Position numbers and translations under genes: made by a program. Below, one piece after another: positions 7,904 to 16,157 of a stretch of 32,985 nt of DNA. The DNA is taken from the NCBI GenBank assembly GCA_964401045.1, contig CAYNXB010000028.1:1-32985 (forward strand), in the 5' to 3' direction. Source of the DNA: CAYNXB01 sp964401045. Its GTDB lineage: Bacteria > Pseudomonadota > Alphaproteobacteria > Sphingomonadales > Sphingomonadaceae. Below the pieces are notes generated by a model. It was not told the DNA's origin and did not search any database. It saw only the letters and a list, made by a program, of their open reading frames with translations. The first letter of the stretch is position 1; every line of letters starts with the position of its first letter.

Positions 7904-8961
7904 ACCCTCTGCCCGCCGCGCCTAGCGCGCAGGCGCAGATCGCCGGCCTCAGCTTCGCGGTGTTGCTGCTCGATCCCGCCGGCGCGATCCGGGAGGTCAA
8001 TCCGGTGGGGGAGGACATGCTCGGCGCGAGCGCGAAGCGGCTCGTGCGGCAGCAGTGGCTCGAGGTGGTCGAGGTGCTCGAGCGGCCGGTGGCCGAACGG
8101 CTGCGCGACAGCGAGGGACGCCTGACCGCGCGGGGCCTCGCGATCCGCGTCGGCGAACGCGAAATGTTGGTCAATCTGACCCTGTCACCGCTCGCCGCGC
8201 ATCCCGGCTGGCGGGTCGTGACGATGTCCGATGCGCGCCAGGGCGACCGCCATGGGGAAGGCGATCATGCGGTCGGGCTGCGCGGCCCGGCGATTCTTGC
8301 ACACGAGATCAAGAACCCGCTGGCCGCGATCCGCGGCGCGGGGCAGCTCGTGGCGCGCAAGCTCGGTGCGGAGGACCGTCACCTGACGACCCTCATTTCC
8401 GAGGAAGTCGATCGCATCGCCGGGCTGATAGACCGCATGCAGCGGCTGGGACGCGAGGAGCCCGAGCCGAATGCACCGGTCAATCTTCACCATGCGATCC
8501 GCCGCGCGTGCGAAGTCATCGCGGCCGGCGACATGGCCGGCGTGACGCTGCGCGAAGAATTCGACCCGTCGCTGCCGCCGGTGCTCGCCAATGGGGAGGC
8601 GCTGGTGCAGGTGCTGATCAACCTCGTCGCCAATGCGCGCGACGCCTGCGCGGGGGCGGAGCGGCCGGAAATTCTCATCCGCACCCGCTTCGTCTCGGGT
8701 CTCGCGCTCAATGTCGTGCGGCTCGGGCGTCCGGTAAAGCTGCCGATCGAGATCGCTGTGTGTGACAACGGGCCCGGGGTGGATCCCGGGTTGGGCGACC
8801 ATATTTTCGAACCGTTCGTGACATCCAAGAAGAACGGTCAGGGACTGGGCCTCGCGCTGGTCGCCAAGCTGGTGCGCGACATGAACGGACGCATTTCCTA
8901 CGCCCGCGACGAAAAGGCAGGGCAAACCTGCTTCCGCATGCATCTGGCACAAGCGAAGTGA
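7900..8961 (+). CDS. ntrB: Nitrogen sensor histidine kinase NtrB
   Basis: Soluble histidine kinase of 353 residues without membrane segments. A PAS domain covers about residues 15-110, the HisKA dimerisation domain has the phosphoacceptor H135 in LAHEIKNPLAAIRG, and the ATPase domain shows the N box (VLINLVANARDA), G1 (CDNGPGVD), F box (FEPFVTSK) and G2 (GQGLGLALV). In the known system NtrB phosphorylates NtrC under nitrogen limitation and is turned to a phosphatase by PII. It overlaps dusB by four bases and is followed after 10 bases by ntrC. Confidence 0.95.
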   Translation: MNPLPAAPSAQAQIAGLSFAVLLLDPAGAIREVNPVGEDMLGASAKRLVRQQWLEVVEVLERPVAERLRDSEGRLTARGLAIRVGEREMLVNLTLSPLAAHPGWRVVTMSDARQGDRHGEGDHAVGLRGPAILAHEIKNPLAAIRGAGQLVARKLGAEDRHLTTLISEEVDRIAGLIDRMQRLGREEPEPNAPVNLHHAIRRACEVIAAGDMAGVTLREEFDPSLPPVLANGEALVQVLINLVANARDACAGAERPEILIRTRFVSGLALNVVRLGRPVKLPIEIAVCDNGPGVDPGLGDHIFEPFVTSKKNGQGLGLALVAKLVRDMNGRISYARDEKAGQTCFRMHLAQAK

Positions 8962-8971
8962 GGGACCGGCG

Positions 8972-10384
8972 ATGACCAAGCGCGCTCTGCTGGTGGAGGA
9001 CGACACCGCGATCGCCACGGTCATCACCGCGGCGCTCGAAGCCGAAGGGCTGGCGGTCGAACGTTGCGATTCGGTCGCCGGGCGCGACCGGCTGCTCGCC
9101 GCGCAGGACTTCGACGTGCTACTGACCGACGTGATGCTCACGGATGGTGACGGCATCGCCACGCTTGGCCCGGTGCGCTCTGCGCATCCGGACCTGCCGA
9201 TCATCGTCCTCTCGGCCCAGAACACGCTCGATACCGCGGTGCGCGCAAGCGATACGGGCGCGTTCGAATACTTTCCCAAGCCGTTCGACCTCGAGGAGCT
9301 GGTCCGGGCGGCGCGCCAGGCTGCCCACAACCGCGGCGGCGAAGGCGCGGAGCCCGGCGAGGAGGTCAAAGGCCTGCCGCTGATCGGCCGCAGCCGGGCG
9401 ATGCAGGACGTCTACCGGATGATCACCCGGGTGCTGCAGAACGATCTTACCGTGCTGATCCTTGGCGAATCGGGCACCGGAAAAGAACTGGTGGCCGAAG
9501 CGATCCATAACCTCGGCCGTCGCGCCTCCGGGCCGTTCGTCGCGGTCAACACCGCGGCCATCCCCGCCGACCTGATCGAAAGCGAGCTGTTCGGGCATGA
9601 GAAGGGTGCGTTCACCGGCGCGGTCGCCCGCAGCATCGGCAAGTTCGAGCAGGCGAGCGGCGGAACGCTATTCCTCGATGAAATCGGCGACATGCCGGCG
9701 GAGGCGCAGACGCGGCTGCTGCGCGCGCTGCAATCGGGCCGGGTCCGTCGGGTGGGCGGACGCGAGGAGATTGCAGTCGACGTGCGCATCGTCGCTGCGA
9801 CCAATCGCAATCTCGCGCCGCTGATCGCCGCCGGCCGCTTCCGCGAGGACTTGTTTTACCGTCTTAACGTCGTGCCCATCCAGTTGCCGCCCTTGCGTGA
9901 GCGGCCCGACGATATTCCGGCGCTGGCGCGGCATTTCCTTGTCCAGGCGGCGGAGGAGGGCGTGCCCCGGCGGCGTCTGTCGGACGCGGCATGTGCGCGC
10001 CTGCAGCGCGAAAGCTGGCGCGGCAACGTGCGGGAACTGCGCAACGTGGTCTACCGCCTGGCGCTGCTGTCGCGCGACGAATTGATCGACGAGGACGCGG
10101 TCGCGCTCCAGCTTGGCATCGCGAGCCGGACGCCGGAGGCCGATGCGGCGCCGGATTTCGCGGGCGCGCTCGACCGTTGGATCGCGGAGAACGCTCCGCG
10201 TGCGGGCGATCTCTACGACTCAGCGCTTGCCGCGTTCGAGCGGCCCTTGTTCGAGCATTCGCTGCGGGAGACTGGTGGAAACCAGCTCCAGGCCGCGCGC
10301 TTATTGGGGATAAACCGCAACACTTTGCGGAAGCGGCTAAGCGAGCTGGGCATCGAGGCGGACCGTTTCAACCAACGGAACTGA
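8972..10384 (+). CDS. ntrC: Nitrogen response regulator NtrC, sigma-54 activator
   Basis: Response regulator of 470 residues. Receiver domain with acidic pocket E9/D10/D11, phosphoacceptor D53 (LLTDVML) and conserved K103 (FPKPF); AAA+ domain with Walker A GESGTGKE (165-172), intact GAFTGA loop (212-217) that contacts sigma-54, and Walker B FLDEIGD; C-terminal Fis-type helix-turn-helix (GGNQLQAARLLGINRNTLRKRL). All parts of a functional sigma-54 activator are present, so it should drive nitrogen-assimilation genes when phosphorylated by NtrB. GAGGGA precedes the ATG at 8972. Confidence 0.96.
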   Translation: MTKRALLVEDDTAIATVITAALEAEGLAVERCDSVAGRDRLLAAQDFDVLLTDVMLTDGDGIATLGPVRSAHPDLPIIVLSAQNTLDTAVRASDTGAFEYFPKPFDLEELVRAARQAAHNRGGEGAEPGEEVKGLPLIGRSRAMQDVYRMITRVLQNDLTVLILGESGTGKELVAEAIHNLGRRASGPFVAVNTAAIPADLIESELFGHEKGAFTGAVARSIGKFEQASGGTLFLDEIGDMPAEAQTRLLRALQSGRVRRVGGREEIAVDVRIVAATNRNLAPLIAAGRFREDLFYRLNVVPIQLPPLRERPDDIPALARHFLVQAAEEGVPRRRLSDAACARLQRESWRGNVRELRNVVYRLALLSRDELIDEDAVALQLGIASRTPEADAAPDFAGALDRWIAENAPRAGDLYDSALAAFERPLFEHSLRETGGNQLQAARLLGINRNTLRKRLSELGIEADRFNQRN

Positions 10385-10427
10385 GGGCGGTTTTCAACCG
10401 GATTTTGCTCGCTTCGACGAAAAGGCC

Positions 10428-10456
10428 TTGCAAACCTGCAACAGTGCCGTTGTATC
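10428..10456 (+). promoter_or_regulatory. Possible internal promoter and small dyad before ntrY
   Basis: In the 82-base gap between ntrC and ntrY, TTGCAA (10428) and TGTATC (10451) are separated by 17 bases. The -35 element lies in an inverted repeat TTGCA-AACC-TGCAA (10428-10441). A transcript from here would begin almost at the ntrY ATG, which has no Shine-Dalgarno. Matches are weak and this is speculative. Confidence 0.25.
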
Positions 10457-10466
10457 TCGGCAACTG

Positions 10467-12698
10467 ATGTCTGCGGATTCTCCTGTTCGACCGCCAAACG
10501 CTTCGCTGCATCGCTGGCCGCGGTGGTGGCGGCGCACGATGGTCACGGCGCGGCGGGCAAACCTCGTCACTGCGCTGGAGATTTTTTCCGCCATCGCCCT
10601 TGTCGGAATGCTCGCGGCGAGCTGGCTGGCAATGTCCTCCATCCAGAAGCCCGGCTTGTTGTTGCCATCCGCGCAGGCGGCGGCGATGCTGGTCGGCACA
10701 CTCATTCCGGCGCTGGCGTTGGTTGTCCTGTTCGGCCGACGACGTGCGATCCGCCGGGCCGAGGGCGGTACCGCGCGAATGCACGTGCGGCTGGTGTTCT
10801 TCTTCTCGCTGGTCGCCGCGGTGCCGACGCTGCTGGTGGCGGTGTTCGCCAGCTATCTGTTCCAGTCGGGCGTCGAGTTCTGGTTTTCGGACAAGTCGCG
10901 CGGCATCCTCGAGAACGCGAACGAGCTGGCGCGCGGCTATTATGACCAGAACCAGCGCGAGGTGGGCGAGGAGACGCTGACCATGGCGGGGGACCTGCGC
11001 TATTACCTGCAGGGCAGCACGGTCGCGAGTCCCGGCTTTCCCGAATTCTATTCGTATCAGGTAGTCGGGCGTAAGCTCGATGAATCGGCGATCCTGCAAC
11101 TGGGGCGCGACGGCAAGTTCCGCGTCGCTGCGATCGTCGATCCCGACGAGAACAGCGAGCGCGAGCGGATCACCCCTGAAGCGCTGCACGAGATCGACAG
11201 CGGCAAGAGTGTCTCGGTCAAGGCAACGCCGGACAAGATCGAGGCGGTGACGCCGATCGATCGCCGCGCGGGAATCTTCCTCTATAACGCGCGTAGCTCG
11301 GACGGCCTGGCGTTCACGCAATGGGAACGCGCACAGAGCGTGCTCCAGGCCTACGACGTGCTCACCCAGCGCGCGCGGACCCTGCAACTGCGCTTCAACC
11401 TTGCGCTGTTCGCCCTGTCGCTGGCGCTGGTATCGCTTGCGGTGTGGTTCGCGTTGCGCTTCGCCGATCGACAGGTGCGCCCGCTGACGGAACTTGTCGG
11501 TGCCGCGCGGCAGGTCGGCGGCGGCAACTACTCGCTGCGGGTCGAAGGGCGCACTGGCGCGGACGAGATCGGTCTGCTCAATCGCGCGTTCAACCGCATG
11601 ACCTCGCAGATCGAGCGGCAGACGACCCAGCTGGTCGGCGCCAACGAACAGCTCGAGGAGCGTCGCGCATTTATCGAGGCGGTGCTCGAATCGATCACCG
11701 CCGGGATCATCTCGGTCGATGGCGACGGCCGGGTACTGCTGATGAACAGTTCGGCGCAGGAGCTGCTGCTCGGTCGCACCGGTCCGGCGCCGGTGGGGCT
11801 GTCGCTCGACGAGGTCGCGCCCCAGATCGCGCAGATGCAGCGGGCCGGGCTCGCCAACGGCATCGTGCAATATGCCCGTGGCGCGGAGCTGCTGACGCTC
11901 GCGGTCAAGCTTTCGCCAGATGCCGAAGGCGACGTGATCACCTTCGAGGACATCACCCGGCAATTGCTCGACCAGCGCCAGGCGGCGTGGTCCGACGTCG
12001 CCCGCCGCATCGCGCACGAGATCAAGAACCCGCTGACCCCGATCCAGCTCGCCACCGAGCGCCTCAAGCGTCGCTATCGCAAGCAGATCGACAGCGACGG
12101 CGAGCTGTTCGACGAGCTCACCAGCACGATCATCCGCCAGGTGGGCGATTTGCGGAAGATGGTCGACGAGTTCTCCTCGTTTGCGCGGCTGCCCAAGCCG
12201 GTCTTCCGGCAGGAGGACGCGGTCGACCTCGTGCGTCAGGCGCTGTTCCTGCAGGAAGTCGCGCGCAGCGATATCCGCTTCGATTTCACTGCGGAGGAGG
12301 ACGTGCCGCCCATCGCCTGCGACCGGCACCAGTTCGGCCAGGCGATGACCAACGTGCTCAAAAACGCGACGGAGGCGGTCGAAGCAAGGGCACGCGGCGC
12401 GGAGCCGGATTATCGCCCGCGCATTGCCGTCACCGTTTCGGCCGACGCCGAGGCGCTGACGGTGACGATCGACGACAACGGCATCGGATTGCCCAAGGAC
12501 CGCGAGAACATCGTCGAGCCTTATGTGACGACCCGAGAGAAGGGCACCGGACTTGGCCTCGCGATCGTCAACAAGATCGTCGAGGAGCACGGGGGGGAGA
12601 TGACTTTCGCCGCGTCCGATATCGGCGGCACCCGGGTGACCGTGCGTTTCGCCCGTGAGCCTGCGGGCGCCGATGCGCAGACCGAAGCGGCCGAGTGA
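10467..12698 (+). CDS. ntrY: Membrane sensor histidine kinase NtrY
   Basis: Kinase of 743 residues. Three hydrophobic segments lie at about 34-56, 68-90 and 107-133, then an extracytoplasmic region of about 170 residues, a fourth segment at about 311-332, a HAMP linker (to about 385), a PAS domain (about 400-500), HisKA with H517 in RIAHEIKNPLTPIQ, and an ATPase domain ending with DDNGIGLP and GTGLGLAIV. NtrY pairs with NtrX; reported inputs in relatives include redox and nitrogen status. The start is uncertain: ATG 10467 is preferred, ATG 10539 is possible, TTG 10428 less likely. It precedes ntrX by 31 bases. Confidence 0.93.
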   Translation: MSADSPVRPPNASLHRWPRWWRRTMVTARRANLVTALEIFSAIALVGMLAASWLAMSSIQKPGLLLPSAQAAAMLVGTLIPALALVVLFGRRRAIRRAEGGTARMHVRLVFFFSLVAAVPTLLVAVFASYLFQSGVEFWFSDKSRGILENANELARGYYDQNQREVGEETLTMAGDLRYYLQGSTVASPGFPEFYSYQVVGRKLDESAILQLGRDGKFRVAAIVDPDENSERERITPEALHEIDSGKSVSVKATPDKIEAVTPIDRRAGIFLYNARSSDGLAFTQWERAQSVLQAYDVLTQRARTLQLRFNLALFALSLALVSLAVWFALRFADRQVRPLTELVGAARQVGGGNYSLRVEGRTGADEIGLLNRAFNRMTSQIERQTTQLVGANEQLEERRAFIEAVLESITAGIISVDGDGRVLLMNSSAQELLLGRTGPAPVGLSLDEVAPQIAQMQRAGLANGIVQYARGAELLTLAVKLSPDAEGDVITFEDITRQLLDQRQAAWSDVARRIAHEIKNPLTPIQLATERLKRRYRKQIDSDGELFDELTSTIIRQVGDLRKMVDEFSSFARLPKPVFRQEDAVDLVRQALFLQEVARSDIRFDFTAEEDVPPIACDRHQFGQAMTNVLKNATEAVEARARGAEPDYRPRIAVTVSADAEALTVTIDDNGIGLPKDRENIVEPYVTTREKGTGLGLAIVNKIVEEHGGEMTFAASDIGGTRVTVRFAREPAGADAQTEAAE

Positions 12699-12729
12699 AT
12701 ACAGGGGAACTGAAAGTGGAGTCTAATTG

Positions 12730-14103
12730 ATGGCGCTCGAAATTCTGGTGGTCGATGACGAGCGCGATATCCGCGAGCTGGTTGCCGGTGTGCTGACGGA
12801 TGAAGGCTACGATTGCCGCATGGCGGGCGATAGCCGCACCGCGCTGACGATGATCGACGAGCGGCGGCCGAGCCTGGTGCTGCTCGACGTGTGGCTCCAC
12901 GGCAGCCCGATGGACGGGCTCGAGGTGCTCGACGCGATCAAGGCGCGCGAGCCCGAGATGCCGGTGATCATCTTCTCCGGCCACGGCAACCTCGACACCG
13001 CGGTCTCGGCGGTGAGCCGCGGGGCAATGGACTTCATCGAGAAGCCGTTCGAGGCTGAGCGGCTGCTGCTGCTGGTCGCCCGTGCGACCGAGACCGAGCG
13101 TTTGCGGCGCGAGAACGCACGGCTGCGCGAAGGCTTCGCCCGCGCCGACGAATTCACCGGCAGCTCCTCTGTTATCAACCAGGTGCGCGCGACGCTCAAG
13201 CGCGTGGCCAACACCGGTAGCCGGGTGCTCGTCACCGGGCCGGCGGGGGCAGGCAAGGAAGTCGCCGCGCGCCTGCTCCATTCGTGGAGCCCGCGGGCGG
13301 ACAAGGCCTTCGTCACGGTCAATTCCGCGCGCATCACTCCCGAACGCTTCGAGCAGGAGCTGTTCGGCGAGGAGATCGACGGCAAGCTGGTCCGCGCCGG
13401 GCTGCTCGAGATGGCCGATGGCGGCACGCTCTACCTCGACGAGGTCGCCGACATGCCGGAGAGCACCCAGGCCCGCATCTTGCGCGTGCTGACCGAGCAG
13501 AGCTTCGTGCGCGTTGGCGGGCACCGGCAAATCGGGGTGGACGTGCGCGTGGTGTCCTCGTCCTCTCGCGCTCTGGAACGCGAGATCGCCGAAAAGCGCT
13601 TTCGCGAAGACCTCTACTATCGCCTCGCGGTGGTGCCGGTGGAGATTCCATCGCTCGCGGAGCGGCGCGACGACATCCCCTCACTCGTGCATCACTTCTT
13701 CGCCCGTTACGCGTCGGAGCAGTGCATTGCCCAGCCGGCGATCTCGCCCGAGGCAATGGCCGCGCTGCAGGCCTATGACTGGCCCGGCAACGTGCGCCAG
13801 CTTCGCAACGTGATCGAGCGCACCGTTATCCTGGCCCCGCGCGAGCGGCTGGCGACGATCGACGCCGACATGCTGCCGCCGGAGATTTCCGGCGCGCGGA
13901 CCGAAAACGGCAACGGCATGTCGCAACTGATGGGCGTGCCGCTGCGCGAGGCGCGAGAGAGCTTCGAACGCGAGTACCTGCGCATCCAGATCCGCCGCTT
14001 CTCGGGCAATATCTCGAAAACCGCAGGCTTCATCGGGATGGAGCGCTCGGCGTTGCACCGCAAGCTCAAGATCCTCGGCATGAGCGATCGCATCGAGGGG
14101 TGA
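12730..14103 (+). CDS. ntrX: Response regulator NtrX
   Basis: NtrC-family regulator of 457 residues. Receiver with D9/D10, phosphoacceptor D53 (LLDVWL) and K105 (EKPF); AAA+ domain with Walker A GPAGAGKE (170-177) and Walker B LYLDEVAD; C-terminal Fis-type helix-turn-helix (GNISKTAGFIGMERSALHRKL). The segment where NtrC has GAFTGA reads GEEIDGKLVRAG, so the sigma-54 contact loop is missing; this is typical of alphaproteobacterial NtrX and implies sigma-54-independent regulation. ATG 12730 has GGAG nine bases upstream; a TTG codon directly precedes it. Partner of NtrY. Confidence 0.95.
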   Translation: MALEILVVDDERDIRELVAGVLTDEGYDCRMAGDSRTALTMIDERRPSLVLLDVWLHGSPMDGLEVLDAIKAREPEMPVIIFSGHGNLDTAVSAVSRGAMDFIEKPFEAERLLLLVARATETERLRRENARLREGFARADEFTGSSSVINQVRATLKRVANTGSRVLVTGPAGAGKEVAARLLHSWSPRADKAFVTVNSARITPERFEQELFGEEIDGKLVRAGLLEMADGGTLYLDEVADMPESTQARILRVLTEQSFVRVGGHRQIGVDVRVVSSSSRALEREIAEKRFREDLYYRLAVVPVEIPSLAERRDDIPSLVHHFFARYASEQCIAQPAISPEAMAALQAYDWPGNVRQLRNVIERTVILAPRERLATIDADMLPPEISGARTENGNGMSQLMGVPLREARESFEREYLRIQIRRFSGNISKTAGFIGMERSALHRKLKILGMSDRIEG

Positions 14104-14111
14104 ACAGTCTG

Positions 14112-14135
14112 CCCGCTTCCTCAAGGGGGAGCGGG
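14112..14135 (+). terminator. Hairpin after ntrX, candidate weak terminator
   Basis: CCCGCTTCC and GGGGAGCGGG form a 9-bp stem (one T-G wobble) around about six bases, starting 9 bases after the ntrX stop. Only two T residues follow, so it may attenuate rather than fully stop transcription into hfq. Confidence 0.4.
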
Positions 14136-14161
14136 TTGGAACCGGATTCCATCTCGGACGC

Positions 14162-14190
14162 TTTCGGCTGGACGAATTTCGCATTATATA
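14162..14190 (+). promoter_or_regulatory. Candidate hfq promoter
   Basis: An AT-rich patch with TATATA at 14185-14190 stands out in the GC-rich 177-base gap between ntrX and hfq, and TTTCGG lies 17 bases upstream. It would give a leader of about 85 bases. The -10-like element is the only real evidence; the -35 match is poor. Confidence 0.3.
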
Positions 14191-14280
14191 AGGCCGACCC
14201 GGTCGTTACATGCTTGTCGCATGCGGCGGCCAGACTGCGGATTGCGGACAACGCGACCGCCAAAAACAAGGAGCTTAAAT

Positions 14281-14847
14281 ATGGCCGGCCGAACCCTCAC
14301 TGCGCGTCCAAAGCCCGTGAAGGAGCCAGAACCCCCCGCCGAGAAACCCGACGCGGCGGTTAAAGGGCAGAATCTCCAGGACGCGTTCCTTAACCACTTG
14401 CGCAAGCACAAGACGCCGGTGACGATGTTCCTCGTCAAGGGCGTCAAGCTGCAGGGCATCGTCACCTGGTTCGATAATTTCTCGATCCTGCTGCGGCGCG
14501 ACGGGCAATCGCAGCTTGTCTACAAGCACGCGATCTCGACCATCATGCCGGGCCAGCCGGTCGATGCGTCGGTGTTCGCGATCGCCGAGGGCAACAAGCG
14601 GCAGCGCCTGCTGCAGGACGTGTTCCTCAGCCGCGTGCGCGATGCCGAAGTGCAGGTGACCATGTTCCTGGTCAACGGCGTGATGCTGCAAGGCCGCATC
14701 GCCGCCTATGACCTGTTCTGCATGCTGCTCGAGCGTGAGGGCTTCGTGCAGCTCGCCTACAAGCATGCGGTTTCGACCATCCAGCCCGCCACCCACGTCG
14801 ATCTGACGGACGGTGATTCGGGTGAGGAAGAAGGCGAGGGCGTCTGA
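14281..14847 (+). CDS. hfq: RNA chaperone Hfq with two tandem Sm domains
   Basis: Hfq normally is about 80-110 residues with one Sm fold and forms a hexamer pairing small RNAs with mRNAs. This chain has 188 residues: a proline-rich leader (1-28), Sm domain 1 (about 30-92: NLQDAFLNHL, VKLQG, YKHAISTI), a short linker, Sm domain 2 (about 108-170: LLQDVFLSRV, VMLQG, YKHAVSTI) and an acidic tail. Both domains keep the Sm2 YKHA motif and the Q-D of the proximal site, so both look folded. A trimer could make a six-domain ring. Domain 1 keeps a basic rim (RKHK), domain 2 has RDAE. AAGGAG precedes ATG 14281; an upstream in-frame start is inferior. I recall this duplication from Novosphingobium. Confidence 0.95.
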   Translation: MAGRTLTARPKPVKEPEPPAEKPDAAVKGQNLQDAFLNHLRKHKTPVTMFLVKGVKLQGIVTWFDNFSILLRRDGQSQLVYKHAISTIMPGQPVDASVFAIAEGNKRQRLLQDVFLSRVRDAEVQVTMFLVNGVMLQGRIAAYDLFCMLLEREGFVQLAYKHAVSTIQPATHVDLTDGDSGEEEGEGV

Positions 14848-14897
14848 ACTTTTCCGATGACGTAGATGGCGAGGTTACCCGCGGCGCAAGAGCGCTG

Positions 14898-16157
14898 GTG
14901 GTGGTGCCGGATGTGCGCGCCGCGCGCGCGGTGTTCGATTCCGACGCGCGGCTGGAGGAGGCCTGTGGCCTTGCGCTGGCGATCGGGCTGGTCGTGACGG
15001 AGGCGTTCGTGGTGCCGGTGCGCGACATTCGCCCGGCGACGCTGTTCGGCCAGGGCCAGGTCGAACGCATCGCGGCTGCCTGCGAGCAGAACGAGGCGGA
15101 TCTGGTGATTGTGGACGGCGCGCTGTCACCGATCCAGCAGCGCAACCTCGAGGAAAAGCTCAAGCACAAGGTGATCGACCGCACCGGCCTGATCCTTGAG
15201 ATCTTCGGTGAGCGCGCAGCGACGGCCGAGGGCCGTTTGCAGGTCGAGCTCGCCCATCTCGACTATCAGCAGAGCCGCCTGGTGCGCAGCTGGACCCACC
15301 TCGAACGCCAGCGCGGCGGCTTCGGCTTCCTCGGCGGCCCCGGCGAGACGCAGATCGAGGCCGACCGGCGCATGATCCGCGAACGCATGGGCAAGCTGCG
15401 CCGCGAACTCGAAAGCGTGCGCCGCACCCGCGGGCTCCATCGCGAGCGGCGAGGGAGGGCGCCGTGGCCTGTGATCGCGCTGGTCGGTTACACCAACGCC
15501 GGTAAGTCGACCTTGTTCAATCGCCTGACCGGCGCCGGGGTGATGGCCGAAAACCTGCTGTTCGCGACGCTTGACCCCACGATGCGCGCAATCCGCCTCC
15601 CGGGTGTGGAAAAGGCGATCATGTCTGACACGGTGGGGTTCATCTCGGACTTGCCGACGCAGCTCGTCGCTGCGTTCCGCGCCACCCTTGAAGAGGTCGT
15701 CGCGGCCGACGTGATCGTCCACGTGCGCGACATGGCGAACCCGGCGCATGCGGCGCAAAAGGCGCAAGTGCTTGAAGTGCTGGCCGATCTCGGCGTGATG
15801 GGGGAAGGCGAGGGGCCGCCGATCGTCGAGGCATGGAACAAGTGGGATCTGCTCGACGATGACACGCGGGCGAAACTCGCCGAAACGGCGGAGGGCGATG
15901 ACGAAATCGCGCCGCTTTCCGCTGTCACCGGTTTCGGCTGCGAGGAACTGCTCGAACGGCTCGGCGCGCTGCTGACCGGTAATGCCAGGGTTTGCAGCTT
16001 CACCGTGCCGGCGCGCGACGGCCAGAAAATCGCCTGGCTCCATGCTCATGGCGAAGTTCTCGGGGAAGAAGATGCGGGCGAGGGCGATGACGGCCCTCTG
16101 CGTAGGATCGCGGTGCGCCTGACTCCGCGCGAGCTAGGACGATTCGCCTCGCTCTGA
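14898..16157 (+). CDS. hflX: GTPase HflX
   Basis: Ribosome-associated GTPase, 419 residues from GTG 14898. N-terminal HflX domain with LFGQGQVERIA, VIDRTGLILEIF, the glycine-rich GGFGFLGGPGETQIE, and G domain motifs ALVGYTNAGKST (G1), DTVGF (G3) and NKWD (G4). HflX splits stalled or heat-damaged ribosomes. The true start is probably further upstream: the frame is open back to 14826 and reads NFSDDVDGEVTRGARAL before VVVPD, resembling relatives, with a CTG at 14844 overlapping the hfq TGA. No ATG, GTG or TTG occurs in frame there. The hfq-hflX order is conserved in many proteobacteria. The 3' end overlaps convergent mazG by 24 bases. Confidence 0.93.
   Translation: MVVPDVRAARAVFDSDARLEEACGLALAIGLVVTEAFVVPVRDIRPATLFGQGQVERIAAACEQNEADLVIVDGALSPIQQRNLEEKLKHKVIDRTGLILEIFGERAATAEGRLQVELAHLDYQQSRLVRSWTHLERQRGGFGFLGGPGETQIEADRRMIRERMGKLRRELESVRRTRGLHRERRGRAPWPVIALVGYTNAGKSTLFNRLTGAGVMAENLLFATLDPTMRAIRLPGVEKAIMSDTVGFISDLPTQLVAAFRATLEEVVAADVIVHVRDMANPAHAAQKAQVLEVLADLGVMGEGEGPPIVEAWNKWDLLDDDTRAKLAETAEGDDEIAPLSAVTGFGCEELLERLGALLTGNARVCSFTVPARDGQKIAWLHAHGEVLGEEDAGEGDDGPLRRIAVRLTPRELGRFASL

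Noticed and set aside
10368..12590. 740-codon minus-strand open frame
   Set aside because: Fully antisense to ntrY with its kinase motifs; composition is Arg/Asp/Leu-rich with no domain, typical of a shadow frame.
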